From JAEUPI01 sp044222685 (GTDB lineage Bacteria; Pseudomonadota; Gammaproteobacteria; Burkholderiales; Burkholderiaceae_C): a stretch of 64,000 bases of DNA. The position numbers and the translations under genes are program-made. Under the pieces are notes generated by a model. The model ran no database searches and was not told the origin of the DNA. It saw only the letters and a program-made list of their open reading frames with translations. The stretch is from the NCBI GenBank assembly GCA_044222685.1, contig JBGAMU010000006.1, positions 13,397 to 77,396 of the forward strand. Reading direction: 5' to 3'. Of the stretch, positions 19,922-28,991 are shown piece by piece (the first letter of the stretch is position 1; each line of letters starts with the position of its first letter).

Positions 19922-20983
19922 CTAGCGCCAGCGCACGCGGTACTGCGCCAGCATCGACGCCACCAGCATCGTGATCAGCGAGACGGCGACGATGACGTCG
20001 GCAATGTAGGTCGGCACCGTCACCGCACGGCTCATGCTGTCGGCGCCGACCAGCATGCCGGCGACGAAGATCGCCGCGACCACGACGCCGAGCGGGTTCA
20101 GCGCGGCGAGCATGGCGATCACGATGCCCGAGTAGCCGTAACCCGGCGACATGTCGAGCGTCACGTAGCCGGCGCGCCCGGCCACCTCGACCGCGCCCGC
20201 CAGCCCCGCCAACGCGCCCGACAACAAGGCGACCTGCCAGACCACCGAGCGCACCGGCATGCCGGCAAAGGCCGCCGCGCGCGGGTTGGCCCCCACCGCA
20301 CGCAGGCGCAAGCCGAAGCTGGTGAAGCGCAGCGTCAGCGCGAGCACGAAAGCCAGCGCAGTGGCGATCAGCAGGCCGCTGTGCAGGCGGCTGCGCGGCA
20401 CCAGCTTGCCCAGCTGCAGCGAGTCGGCGATCGCCACGCTCTGCGGCCAGCCGAGCGCGGTGGGATCCTTCATCGGCCCATCGAGCATGGCCGACACCAG
20501 CAGCAACACGATGAAGTTGAGCAGCAGCGTCGTCACCACCTCGTCGACGCCCAGGCGCGACTTCAGCAGCGCCGGCACCAGCAGCAGCAGCGCGCCGGCG
20601 GCGCAGGCCGCCGCGATCATCAGCACGAACAGCAGCGGCGCCGGCAATGGCCAGGCCGCGCCGCCATGCAGGCCGCCAACGGCCACCGCGGCCAGCGCGC
20701 CGGCGTAGAGCTGACCTTCGCCGCCGATGTTGTAAAGCCGCGCGCGAAACGCGACTGCCGCCGCCAGCCCGGTGAGGATCAGCGGTGTCGAGCGCGTCAA
20801 GGTCTCGGCCAGCGCGAAGCGCGAACCGAAGCCGCCCTGCAGCAGCAGCGCATAGGCGCGGCCGACCGGTGCGCCGGCCCAGGCCACCAGCAGCGAGGTC
20901 AGCGCCAGCGTCACCGCCAGCGCCAGCGCCGGCGCCGCCAGCCACAGCCAGGCCGGCGTGTGGCTGCGCGCCTCAAGCCGCAT
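19922..20983 (-). CDS. BmpA-type nucleoside ABC importer, permease 1
   Basis: 353-residue permease comparable to NupP/YufP. Typical segments are SFGLRLRAVGANPRAAAFAG (coupling helix) and VAFRARLYNIGGEGQLYAGA. About ten hydrophobic segments are seen. I take the Met at 20983 (MRLEARSHTPAWLWLAAP), which overlaps the end of the ATPase gene by 11 bases. The upstream Met at 21037 would add an Arg-rich tail inside the ATPase gene. It ends 16 bp before permease 2. Confidence 0.9.
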   Translation of the reverse strand: MRLEARSHTPAWLWLAAPALALAVTLALTSLLVAWAGAPVGRAYALLLQGGFGSRFALAETLTRSTPLILTGLAAAVAFRARLYNIGGEGQLYAGALAAVAVGGLHGGAAWPLPAPLLFVLMIAAACAAGALLLLVPALLKSRLGVDEVVTTLLLNFIVLLLVSAMLDGPMKDPTALGWPQSVAIADSLQLGKLVPRSRLHSGLLIATALAFVLALTLRFTSFGLRLRAVGANPRAAAFAGMPVRSVVWQVALLSGALAGLAGAVEVAGRAGYVTLDMSPGYGYSGIVIAMLAALNPLGVVVAAIFVAGMLVGADSMSRAVTVPTYIADVIVAVSLITMLVASMLAQYRVRWR

Positions 20984-22571
20984 GGGCTGCGGCCGGGCGC
21001 TGCGCCGCGTCGGACGGCAGCCCGGCCATCGCCGCACCCAGCGCGGCCAGGCTCCAGGCCTCGCGCGGCCGCGCCTCGGTGAGCCGGCCGCGCGACATGA
21101 CGGCGATGCGATCGGCCAGCGTCAGGATCTCGTCGAGGTCCTCGCTGATCAGCAGCACCGCGGCGCCGCGCGTGCAGGCCTCGAGCAGCCGGCGATGCAG
21201 CTCGGCGACTGCGCCGACGTCCAGGCCCCAGGTCGGCTGATGCGCGACGATCAGCTCGGGTCCGTGATCGCGATAACGCACACCGGAGAGCGTGCGGCCG
21301 AGGATCAGCTTCTGCAGGTTGCCGCCCGACAGCGTGCGTGCCGGCGCGTCGAGGCCGAGCGCGCCGGCACCACGTACGTCGTACTGCTCGACCAGCCGGC
21401 GCGCATGCTCGCGCGCCTTGCCGGTGCGCAGCACGCCGAAGCGCGCGAAACGCCGGCTGCCCAGGCGCTCGAGCACGGCGTTCTCCCACAACGTGAGCTC
21501 GCCGATCGAGCCGACCGCCTGCCGGTCCTCGGGGATTCGCGCGACGCCGGCATCGACCCAGGCACGCGGCCGCGCCGGCAGCGCGCGGCCTAGCACCTGC
21601 AGGCTGCCGCGCTCCAGCGGCAGCAGGCCGCACAGCAGGTCGGCCAGCGTGCGCTGCCCGTTGCCGGCGACGCCGGCTATCGCCAGCACCTCACCGGCGT
21701 GCAGGCTCAGGCTCACGTCGACCAGCGCCGGGCTGCGACCGGCCCCGCGCACACCGACACCCTGCAGCGACAGCACCACGCGGGCGGCGCGCTGGCTGAC
21801 GTCGACGTCCAGATCGAGATCGTTCGGCCGCGCCACCGGTGGCACCGTCCGCCCGACCATCGCCTCGGCGAGCTGCGCCTTGTCGACCTCGGCGGCGCGG
21901 TGCTGCGAGACCAGGCGGCCGGCACGCAGCACCGCGATGCGGTCGCTCACCGCCACCACCTCGTCGAGCTTGTGGCTGATGAAGACGATGGCCATGCCCT
22001 CGACCACCATCTGGCGCAGCGTGGCGAACAGCGACTGCGACTCCTGCGGCGTCAGCACCGCGGTCGGTTCGTCGAGGATCAGGATGCGCGCGCCGCGTGT
22101 CAGTGCCTTCAGGATCTCCACGCGCTGGCGCTCGCCCACCGACAGATCGCCGACGCGCGCGTCGGGGTCTACGCCCAAGCCGAAGCGCCGGGCGGTGTCG
22201 ACCAGCCGCGCGCGCGCCGCGCCGCGGCGCGAGAACGGCTGCCACAGCGGCTCGGTGCCGAGCAGCACGTTGTCGAGCACGCTCAGGTTGTCGGCCAGCG
22301 TGAAGTGCTGGTGCACCATGCCGATGCCGGCGGCCAGCGCCGCCTTCGGCTGGCCCGGCGGCAGCAGGTGGCCGTCGACCTGCACGGTGCCGGCATCGGC
22401 GACGTAGTGGCCGAACAGGATCGACACCAGCGTGCTCTTGCCGGCGCCGTTCTCGCCCAGCAGCGCCAGCACCTCGCCCGCCTGCAGTTCGAGCGAGATG
22501 CCGTCGTTGGCCACCAGGTCGCCGAAGCGCTTGGTGATGCCGGCCAGCGTCAGGCGCGGCGCGGCGGTCAC
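20973..22571 (-). CDS. BmpA-type nucleoside ABC importer, double ATPase
   Basis: 532 residues with two ABC domains, as in NupO/RbsA-like importers. Domain 1 has Walker A LLGENGAGKSTLVSILF, signature DLSVGERQRVEILKAL and Walker B ILILDEPTAVLTPQE. Domain 2 has a degenerate Walker A (AIAGVAGNGQRTLADLL, lacking the GKS/T Lys), signature TLSGGNLQKLILGR and LIVAHQPTWGLDVGAV instead of a DEP motif. That pattern is normal for this family, where one site is degenerate. The start is GTG (22571), one base after the bmpA stop. Confidence 0.92.
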   Translation of the reverse strand: MTAAPRLTLAGITKRFGDLVANDGISLELQAGEVLALLGENGAGKSTLVSILFGHYVADAGTVQVDGHLLPPGQPKAALAAGIGMVHQHFTLADNLSVLDNVLLGTEPLWQPFSRRGAARARLVDTARRFGLGVDPDARVGDLSVGERQRVEILKALTRGARILILDEPTAVLTPQESQSLFATLRQMVVEGMAIVFISHKLDEVVAVSDRIAVLRAGRLVSQHRAAEVDKAQLAEAMVGRTVPPVARPNDLDLDVDVSQRAARVVLSLQGVGVRGAGRSPALVDVSLSLHAGEVLAIAGVAGNGQRTLADLLCGLLPLERGSLQVLGRALPARPRAWVDAGVARIPEDRQAVGSIGELTLWENAVLERLGSRRFARFGVLRTGKAREHARRLVEQYDVRGAGALGLDAPARTLSGGNLQKLILGRTLSGVRYRDHGPELIVAHQPTWGLDVGAVAELHRRLLEACTRGAAVLLISEDLDEILTLADRIAVMSRGRLTEARPREAWSLAALGAAMAGLPSDAAQRPAAAHAA

Positions 22572-22572
22572 G

Positions 22573-23568
22573 TCACTTCGCAGTGCCCTTGGGCTGCGCG
22601 TCGTCGACCTTCACGCTGAACTTGCCTTCGAGGATCGCCTTCTCCTTGGCGCGCACCTTGGCCACCAGGTCGGCCGGGATCTTCTTCTCGAAGCTGCCGA
22701 GCGGGCTCAGCTCGCTGCCCTTGACCTTCATGTGCGAGTAGTGCCCGTAGTCCTCGGCCTTGAAGGCGCCGGCCTTCACCGCCTTCAGCGCGGCGTCGAT
22801 CGTCGGCTCCATGTTCCACAGCGCGCTGGCGACCACCGTGTCGGGGTACTTGTCCTGCGTGTTGATCACGTTGCCGATGGCGAGCTTGCCCTTCTCCTTG
22901 GCGGCGTCGCTGACGCCGAAGCGCTCGGCGTACAGCACGTCGGCGCCCTTGTCGATCATCGCGAAGGCGGCTTCCTTGGCCTTCGGCGGGTCGAACCAGC
23001 TGTTGATGAAGCTGACCGTGAACTCGACCTTCGGGTTGACTTCCTTGGCGCCGGCCATGAAGGCGTTCATCAGCCGGTTGACCTCGGGAATCGGGTAGCC
23101 GCCCACCATGCCGATCTTGTTGCTCTTGGTCATGCCGCCGGCGATCATGCCGGTCAGGTAGCTCGGCTCCTGGATGTAGTTGTCGAAGACGCCGAAGTTG
23201 GGCGCCTGCGGCTTGCCCGAGCTGCCCATCAGGAACGAGACCTTGGGGTAGTCCTTGGCCACCTTGCGCGCGGCCGCCTCGACGGCGAACGACTCGCCGA
23301 CGATGAAGGTGTTGCCCTTCTCGGCGTACTCGCGCATCACGCGTTCGTAGTCGGCATTGGCCACGTTCTCGCTGAACACGTAGTCGATCTCGCCGCGCGC
23401 CACCGCGGCCTTCAGCGCCTTGTCGATGCGGCTGACCCATTGCTGCTCGACCGGCACGGTGTAGATCGCGGCGACCTTGATCTTGCCCTGCGCCCAGGCC
23501 GGCGCGGCGACGGCGAGGCAGGTGGCGGCGAGGGCGGCGGCCAGCAGCTGGCGGCGGATGTTCGGCAT
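22573..23568 (-). CDS. BMP family substrate-binding protein of nucleoside ABC importer
   Basis: 331-residue periplasmic binding protein of the BMP/PnrA family. A Sec signal peptide (MPNIRRQLLAAALAATCLAV ending near PAWAQ) is seen; there is no convincing lipobox. Core segments are KVAAIYTVPVEQQWVSRIDK, FNSW-like FINSWFDPPKAKEAAFAMID and GADVLYAERFGV. The start at 23568 is supported by an AGGAG upstream. It is the first gene of the eight-gene leftward operon to codA. This is a binding-protein class known for nucleosides and purines; here neighbouring genes argue for pyrimidine bases or nucleosides. Confidence 0.92.
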   Translation of the reverse strand: MPNIRRQLLAAALAATCLAVAAPAWAQGKIKVAAIYTVPVEQQWVSRIDKALKAAVARGEIDYVFSENVANADYERVMREYAEKGNTFIVGESFAVEAAARKVAKDYPKVSFLMGSSGKPQAPNFGVFDNYIQEPSYLTGMIAGGMTKSNKIGMVGGYPIPEVNRLMNAFMAGAKEVNPKVEFTVSFINSWFDPPKAKEAAFAMIDKGADVLYAERFGVSDAAKEKGKLAIGNVINTQDKYPDTVVASALWNMEPTIDAALKAVKAGAFKAEDYGHYSHMKVKGSELSPLGSFEKKIPADLVAKVRAKEKAILEGKFSVKVDDAQPKGTAK

Positions 23569-23694
23569 GGGTTCTCCTGGTGCGAAAAGGTGGCGTGCTT
23601 GCGGTGCAGCATTAAGCAAGAAGCGCTCCAAAGCCGTCAATCCGGATCGTTGGCAGGACGTCGCGTGGGCGCGTCGGGTTTTCTCGGGTCGATG

Positions 23695-23712
23695 TGTCAT
23701 TCGTGATTGACA
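23695..23712. promoter_or_regulatory. PpsR/CrtJ-type operator upstream of bchE
   Basis: TGTCATTCGTGATTGACA is an 18-base palindrome of the form TGTC-N10-GACA, the exact consensus bound by the redox/light repressors PpsR and CrtJ in purple bacteria. It lies about 67 bp before the bchE start. A weaker second copy, TGT-N12-ACG, lies at 23729-23746 and pairs of sites are usual for PpsR. The site also sits between bchE and the divergent bmpA operon. Confidence 0.75.
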
Positions 23713-23720
23713 CAACGCAA
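23707..23720. promoter_or_regulatory. FNR-like half site overlapping the PpsR operator
   Basis: TTGACACAACGCAA has a full TTGAC half and an imperfect second half (CGCAA against RTCAA) at the correct four-base spacing of FNR boxes. bchE encodes an oxygen-independent enzyme and is known to be FNR-controlled in Rubrivivax, so the site is plausible but weak. Confidence 0.4.
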
Positions 23721-23778
23721 GCGCAAAGTGTCAGATAAACCTTACGTTGGGCACTCCTTCACCCGGACGGAAACCGCC

Positions 23779-25422
23779 ATGCGTGTGCTGCTGATGCACC
23801 CCAACTACCACTCCGGCGGCGCCGAGATCGCCGGCAACTGGCCGCCGGCGTGGGTGGCCTATCTGGCCGGCTACCTGAAGGCCGGCGGCTACAGCGACGT
23901 GGTGTTCGTCGACGCGATGACCGGGCACCTTAGCGACGACCAGGTGCGCGCACGCATCGCCGAGGCCCGGCCCGACGTGGTGGGCTGCACCGCCATCACG
24001 CCGGCCATCTACAAGGCCGAGCGGCTGCTGCAGATCGCCAAGGACGTGAACCCGCAGATCGTCGCCGTGCTCGGCGGCATCCACGGCACCTTCATGTACC
24101 CGCAGGTGCTCAAGGAGGCGCCGTGGATCGACGCCGTGGTGCGCGGCGAGGGCGAGCAGGTGTTCCTGAACCTGGTGCGCGCGATCGACGACGGCGCCTG
24201 GGCGCGCGACCGCGGCTGCGTGCGCGGCGTCGCCTACCTGGACGCCGGCCAGGTGATCGCCACGCCGGCCGAGCCGACCATCCAGGACCTCGACCGCATC
24301 GCGCCCGACTGGGGCATGCTCGACTGGGCACGCTACATCTACATCCCGATGGGCGTGCGGGTGGCGATCCCCAACTTCGCACGCGGCTGCCCGTTCACCT
24401 GCACCTTCTGCAGCCAGTGGAAGTTCTGGCGCGACTACCGCGTGCGCGATCCGATCAAGGTGGTCGACGAGATCGAGGCGCTGGTGCGCGACCACCAGGT
24501 CGGCTTCTTCATCCTCGCCGACGAGGAGCCGACGATCCACCGCAAGAAGTTCATCGCCTTCTGCGAGGAACTCATCAAACGCAAGCTGCCGGTGCTGTGG
24601 GGCATCAACACCCGCGTCACCGACATCCTGCGCGACGAGAAGCTGCTGCCGATGTTCCGCCAGGCCGGGCTGATCCACGTGTCGCTCGGCACCGAGGCGG
24701 CGGCGCAGCTGAAGCTCGACCGCTTCAACAAGGAAACCACGATCGAGCAGAACAAGAAGGCGATCCGGCTGCTGCGCGAGGCCGGCATCGTGACCGAGGC
24801 GCAGTTCATCGTCGGCCTCGAGAACGAGACGCGCGAGACGCTGGAGGAGACCTACCGGATGGCGCGCGACTGGAATCCCGACATGGCCAACTGGGCGATG
24901 TACACGCCATGGCCGTTCTCCGACCTGTTCCAGGAGCTGGGCGACAAGGTCGAGGTGTTCGACTTCGAGAAGTACAACTTCGTGACGCCGATCATGAAGC
25001 CCGAGGCGATGGACCGCGCCGAGCTGCTCGACCGCGTGATGCACAACTACCGCCGCTTCTTCATGAACAAGACCTTCTTCCAGTACCCCTGGACGAGGGA
25101 CAAGACGCGGCGCAAGTACCTGATGGGCTGCCTGAAGGCGTTTCTCAAGAGCGGCTTCGAGCGCACCTTCTACGACCTCGGCCGCGTCGGCTACACCGGC
25201 CCGCAGAGCAAGAAGAAGGTCGACTTCGGCTTCGCCAGCACGCACGAGCACGGCCGGCCCGACGCGGCCGCCATCGCGGCGGCCGACGAGGGCTGGGTCA
25301 CGATGCACGGCCCGAAGATTCAGATGCGGCGCAAGAAGGGCGAGGATCTCGCCGCGGCGGCCATCATGGCCTGCGGCGGCGGCGACGAGCAGATGTCCGA
25401 AGAGCAGGCAGCACGCGTGTGA
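23779..25422 (+). CDS. bchE: Anaerobic Mg-protoporphyrin IX monomethyl ester cyclase
   Basis: 547-residue B12-dependent radical SAM enzyme that closes the fifth ring of bacteriochlorophyll without oxygen. The N-terminus MRVLLMHPNYHSGGAEIAGN begins the cobalamin-binding domain (about residues 1-150; WPPAWVAYLAGYLKAGGY, VLGGIHGTFMYPQVL). The radical SAM cluster is C204-x3-C208-x2-C211 in GCPFTCTFCSQWKFWRDYR. GTEAAAQLKLDRFNKETTIE and YTPWPFSDLFQELGDKVEVF are characteristic of BchE rather than of generic B12 radical SAM proteins. The ATG at 23779 gives the family N-terminus; an upstream ATG at 23707 would place coding sequence over the PpsR/FNR sites. It is followed by bchJ with a GTGA overlap. 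Confidence 0.93.
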   Translation: MRVLLMHPNYHSGGAEIAGNWPPAWVAYLAGYLKAGGYSDVVFVDAMTGHLSDDQVRARIAEARPDVVGCTAITPAIYKAERLLQIAKDVNPQIVAVLGGIHGTFMYPQVLKEAPWIDAVVRGEGEQVFLNLVRAIDDGAWARDRGCVRGVAYLDAGQVIATPAEPTIQDLDRIAPDWGMLDWARYIYIPMGVRVAIPNFARGCPFTCTFCSQWKFWRDYRVRDPIKVVDEIEALVRDHQVGFFILADEEPTIHRKKFIAFCEELIKRKLPVLWGINTRVTDILRDEKLLPMFRQAGLIHVSLGTEAAAQLKLDRFNKETTIEQNKKAIRLLREAGIVTEAQFIVGLENETRETLEETYRMARDWNPDMANWAMYTPWPFSDLFQELGDKVEVFDFEKYNFVTPIMKPEAMDRAELLDRVMHNYRRFFMNKTFFQYPWTRDKTRRKYLMGCLKAFLKSGFERTFYDLGRVGYTGPQSKKKVDFGFASTHEHGRPDAAAIAAADEGWVTMHGPKIQMRRKKGEDLAAAAIMACGGGDEQMSEEQAARV

Positions 25423-26009
25423 GCACGGCTGCCGCGCGCATCGGGCCCAACGCGATCACCCGTGTCGCGCAGGCGCTCACCCACCAGCGCGGCGCGGCCG
25501 TGACGGCGCAGCTGTTCGGCCTGGCCGGGCTCGGCGCCTACCTCGAGCAGCCGCCGCAGCAGATGGTCGACGAAGACGAGGCGCGCCGACTGCACGGGCT
25601 GCTGCGCAGCCTGCTCGGCGACGAGGCGGCGGGACGCGTGGCACGCGAAGCCGGCGCGGCGACCGCCGACTACCTGCTGGCGCACCGCATTCCGCAGGCG
25701 GTGCAGCGGCTGCTGCGCGCGCTGCCGGCACCACTGGCCGCACGCGTGCTGCTGCGTGCAATCACGCGGCACGCGTGGACGTTCGCCGGCAGCGGCCGCT
25801 TCGAGGCCGTGGCCGGCCGCCCGGTGCGGCTGACGATCCGCGACAACCCGTTGTGCCGCGGCCTGCACAGCGTCGCGCCGGCTTGCGACTACTACGCCGC
25901 CACCTTCGAGCGGCTCTCTCGTGTGCTGGTGCACCGCCACGCCCGGGTCGCCGAGGTGAGCTGCGAGGCACGCGGCGACGACGCCTGCCGCTTCGACGTG
26001 CGCTGGTAG
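25419..26009 (+). CDS. bchJ: BchJ-like V4R domain protein
   Basis: 196-residue protein with a C-terminal V4R (4-vinyl reductase) domain, seen in SGRFEAVAGRPVRLTIRDNP and the cysteine-bearing LCRGLHSVAPACDYYAATFE and VSCEARGDDACRFDVRW. BchJ was first named a divinyl reductase. It is now thought more likely to bind or channel a bacteriochlorophyll intermediate, the true reductase being BciA/BciB. The GTG start at 25419 overlaps the bchE stop and the frame before it has no ATG in the right place, implying translational coupling. The pair matches the bchE-bchJ order of purple bacteria. Confidence 0.85.
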   Translation: MSTAAARIGPNAITRVAQALTHQRGAAVTAQLFGLAGLGAYLEQPPQQMVDEDEARRLHGLLRSLLGDEAAGRVAREAGAATADYLLAHRIPQAVQRLLRALPAPLAARVLLRAITRHAWTFAGSGRFEAVAGRPVRLTIRDNPLCRGLHSVAPACDYYAATFERLSRVLVHRHARVAEVSCEARGDDACRFDVRW

Positions 26010-26112
26010 GGCCGCGGCGGCCGGCGCGCCGCGCCACCTAGAATCGACCGCTGGGGTCGCGCCGTCGTGCGGGCCCGCAGCACCTTTCGGCGCGCCGCGC
26101 ACGATCCCTTCG

Positions 26113-27486
26113 ATGAACCCGAGCCCTCTCACCGCCCTGTCGCCGCTCGACGGCCGTTATGCCGCCCGGCTGGCGCCACTGCGCCCGCTGCTCAGCGAGT
26201 TCGGCCTGATGCACCGGCGCGTGCAGGTCGAGGTCGAGTGGTTCATCGCGCTGTCCGACGCCGGCTTCGCCGAGTTCAAGCCGCTGTCGGGCGCGGCGCG
26301 TACGAAGCTGCGGGCGCTCGTCAGCGGCTTTGCCGAATCCGATGCGCAGGCGATCAAGGACATCGAGCGCACCACCAATCACGACGTCAAGGCGGTCGAA
26401 TACTGGATCAAGCAGCAGTTCGCCGACGACACCGAGCTGACCGCCGCCGCCGAGTTCGTGCACTTCGCCTGCACCAGCGAGGACATCAACAACACCAGCC
26501 ACGCCTTGATGCTCGGCGCGGCGCGCCAGCAGGTCGTGCTGCCGGCGCTCGACGCGCTGCTGGCCCAGCTGACGACGATGGCGCACGCGCAGGCCGACGT
26601 GCCGATGCTGAGCCGCACCCACGGCCAGACGGCGACGCCGACCACGCTCGGCAAGGAGATCGCCAACGTGGCGGCGCGGCTGCAGCGCGCGCGCGCCGCC
26701 ATCGCCGTGGTGCAGCCGCTGGCCAAGATGAACGGCGCGGTGGGCAACTACAACGCGCACCTGGCGGCCTGGCCCGACTTCGACTGGGAGGCGTTCAGCC
26801 GCCGCGTCGTCGAAGGTGCGCTCGGGCTGCAGTTCAACGCCTACACGATCCAGATCGAGCCACACGACTGGATGGCCGAGCTGTTCGACGCCATCGCGCG
26901 CGCCAACACGATCCTGATCGACTGGTCGCGCGACGTCTGGGGCTACATCAGCCTGGGCTACTTCCGCCAGCGCCTGAAGGAAGGCGAGGTCGGCTCGTCG
27001 ACGATGCCGCACAAGGTCAATCCGATCGACTTCGAGAACGCCGAGGGCAACTTCGGCCTGGCCAATGCGCTGCTGGCGCACCTGTCGCAGAAATTGCCGG
27101 TCAGCCGCTGGCAGCGCGACCTGACCGACAGCACGGTGCTGCGCAACATGGGCGTGGCACTCGGCCACGCCGTGCTCGGCTACGACTCGCTGCAGCGCGG
27201 CCTGGCCAAGCTCGAGGTCGACCGCGCCGCGATCGACGCCGATCTCGACGGCGCCTGGGAGGTGCTGGCCGAGGCGGTGCAGACCGTGATGCGCCGCTAC
27301 GCATTGCCCAACCCGTACGAACGGCTGAAGGCGCTGACGCGCGGGAAGGGCATCACGCGCGAGGCGATGGGCGCGTTCATCGACACGCTGGTCGAGCTGC
27401 CTGCGGCCGAGCGGGCGCGGCTGAAGGCGCTGACGCCGCAGACCTACACCGGTCAGGCCGCGGCTCTGGCGCGACGGCTGCGCTAG
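26113..27486 (+). CDS. purB: Adenylosuccinate lyase
   Basis: 457-residue fumarase/aspartase superfamily enzyme acting twice in purine synthesis (SAICAR to AICAR, adenylosuccinate to AMP). It starts MNPSPLTALSPLDGRYAARL, as in the E. coli-type PurB. The signature loop is GSSTMPHKVNPIDFENAEGN and the catalytic-His region is SRTHGQTATPTTLGKE. FACTSEDINNTSHALML is the other conserved block. Length matches the family. About 100 bp separate it from bchJ, and pyrF follows after 23 bp on the same strand. Confidence 0.97.
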   Translation: MNPSPLTALSPLDGRYAARLAPLRPLLSEFGLMHRRVQVEVEWFIALSDAGFAEFKPLSGAARTKLRALVSGFAESDAQAIKDIERTTNHDVKAVEYWIKQQFADDTELTAAAEFVHFACTSEDINNTSHALMLGAARQQVVLPALDALLAQLTTMAHAQADVPMLSRTHGQTATPTTLGKEIANVAARLQRARAAIAVVQPLAKMNGAVGNYNAHLAAWPDFDWEAFSRRVVEGALGLQFNAYTIQIEPHDWMAELFDAIARANTILIDWSRDVWGYISLGYFRQRLKEGEVGSSTMPHKVNPIDFENAEGNFGLANALLAHLSQKLPVSRWQRDLTDSTVLRNMGVALGHAVLGYDSLQRGLAKLEVDRAAIDADLDGAWEVLAEAVQTVMRRYALPNPYERLKALTRGKGITREAMGAFIDTLVELPAAERARLKALTPQTYTGQAAALARRLR

Positions 27487-27509
27487 GGCTGGTCGCACAG
27501 CAGGACCAG

Positions 27510-28355
27510 ATGGCGCCGACCTTCACCGACAAGCTGGCGGCCGCCGAGCGGCGCAACGACTCGTTGTTGTGCGTCGGTCTCGACCCCGACCCGGCGAAGT
27601 TTCCCGGCGCCTGGCAGCACGACCCGTCGCGCATCTTCGATTTCTGCGCCACCATCGTCGACGCGACGCACGACCTGGTGATCGCCTTCAAGCCGCAGAT
27701 CGCCTACTTCGCCGCGCACCGCGCCGAAGAGCAGCTCGAGCGGCTGATGGCGCACATCCGGCGGGTCGCGCCCGAGGTGCCGGTGATCCTCGACGCCAAA
27801 CGCGGCGACATCGGCGCCACGGCGGAGCAGTACGCGCGCGAAGCCTTCGAGCGCTACCAGGCCGACGCAGTGACGCTGTCGCCGTTCATGGGCTTCGACT
27901 CGATCGAGCCGTACCTGCGCTTCGCCGGCAAGGGGCTGATCCTGCTTTGCCGCACGTCCAACCTCGGCGGCAGCGACCTGCAGGCGCAGCGGCTGGCCAA
28001 CGGCGACCTGCTGTACGAACATATCGCCCGGCTGGCCCAGGGCGAGTGGAACCACAACGGCCAGCTGGGCCTGGTGGTCGGTGCTACCTTTCCCGGCGAG
28101 ATCACGCGCGTACGCGAGCTGGCGCCGACGCTGCCGCTGCTGATCCCCGGCATCGGTGCGCAAGGCGGCGATGCACAGGCCAGCGTACGGGCCGGCTGGC
28201 GCGGCAGCGCGTCGGCCACCACCGGCGCCGTCATCGTCAATTCCGCGCGGGCCGTGCTCTACGCCAGCCGCGGCAATGAATTCGCCGCCGACGCGCGCCG
28301 GGTCGCGAGCCAGACGCGCGCGATGCTCGGCGCGGCACGCGACGTCGCGCGCTAG
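27510..28355 (+). CDS. pyrF: Orotidine 5'-phosphate decarboxylase
   Basis: 281-residue OMP decarboxylase of the longer, mycobacterial/betaproteobacterial subfamily. It makes UMP de novo. Motifs: SLLCVGLDPDPAKFPGAW, VIAFKPQIAYFAAH, the catalytic Lys/Asp network VILDAKRGDIGATAEQYA (DxKxxD), LSPFMGFDSIEPYL, VVGATFPGEITRVREL and the phosphate-binding LIPGIGAQGGDAQASV. I use the ATG at 27510 (MAPTFTDKLAAAERR). It is probably co-transcribed with purB. Confidence 0.95.
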   Translation: MAPTFTDKLAAAERRNDSLLCVGLDPDPAKFPGAWQHDPSRIFDFCATIVDATHDLVIAFKPQIAYFAAHRAEEQLERLMAHIRRVAPEVPVILDAKRGDIGATAEQYAREAFERYQADAVTLSPFMGFDSIEPYLRFAGKGLILLCRTSNLGGSDLQAQRLANGDLLYEHIARLAQGEWNHNGQLGLVVGATFPGEITRVRELAPTLPLLIPGIGAQGGDAQASVRAGWRGSASATTGAVIVNSARAVLYASRGNEFAADARRVASQTRAMLGAARDVAR

Positions 28356-28367
28356 GGCGCGGCCGCC

Positions 28368-28985
28368 TTGCTGTCGTCGCCCATCACCGATCCGCGTGCG
28401 TTGGCGCGCGAGCTGGCCGTTCGGCACGCGTTCGTGTTGTTCGCGCTGGTGTTCTGTGTCGCCGCCGTGGTCAACGGCTGGGTCCATCTCGACGGACCCT
28501 GGATCCAGCGGCTGCCGGCGGTGGGCTACGCGGCTGCCGCGATCGCCTGCGTGCTGGCCACGCGAACGCCCGACCATCTGGCCGGCCGGGTGCTGCTGGC
28601 CGTCAGCGTGCTCGGCGTGACGCTGGTGGGCGCCACCGCGGTGATCTACGGCTGGGGCCTGAACGGGCCCGGCGTCGGCTTCTTCGCCATCGTCACGCTG
28701 ATCTTCGCCGCCTTCTTCTCGCTGCGCTCGGGCGTGGCGATGGCGCTGCTGTGCATCGCGCTGCTGGGTGCGCTGGGCTGGGCCGAACACCGGCACTGGA
28801 TCGCCGGCCCGGCGGCGCTCGGCGACACCCTGGTGCTGCGCCGCTGGATCACGCTGTCGCTGCTGGTCGCCAGCGGCCTGGGCACAGGCCTGCTGACCGT
28901 GCGCGTGATCGGCCACTGGCTGGACACCGCGCGCGAGCGCGAGGCGCGTTTTCTCACGCTGCTGGGCATCGCCACCGATTGCTAG
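28368..28985 (+). pseudogene. Membrane-sensor half of an amber-interrupted hybrid histidine kinase
   Basis: 205 codons from a TTG start 12 bases after pyrF. It has six hydrophobic segments (for example FVLFALVFCVAAVVNGWV, FFAIVTLIFAAFFSL and ITLSLLVASGLGTGLLTV) followed by DTAREREARFLTLLGIATDC and a TAG. The next gene continues in the same frame six bases later with WEMDDSF. Related sensors read ..DWYWE.D at this point, the start of a PAS domain. TGC TAG therefore stands where TGG TAC/TAT (Trp-Tyr) is expected. Either the kinase is a pseudogene, the stop is read through, or two base calls are wrong. Confidence 0.6.
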
Positions 28986-28991
28986 TGGGAG

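Noticed and set aside
23707..23778. Upstream ATG at 23707 as the bchE start
   Set aside because: It adds 24 residues not seen in BchE and lies within the PpsR/FNR-like operator; the Met at 23779 matches the family N-terminus.
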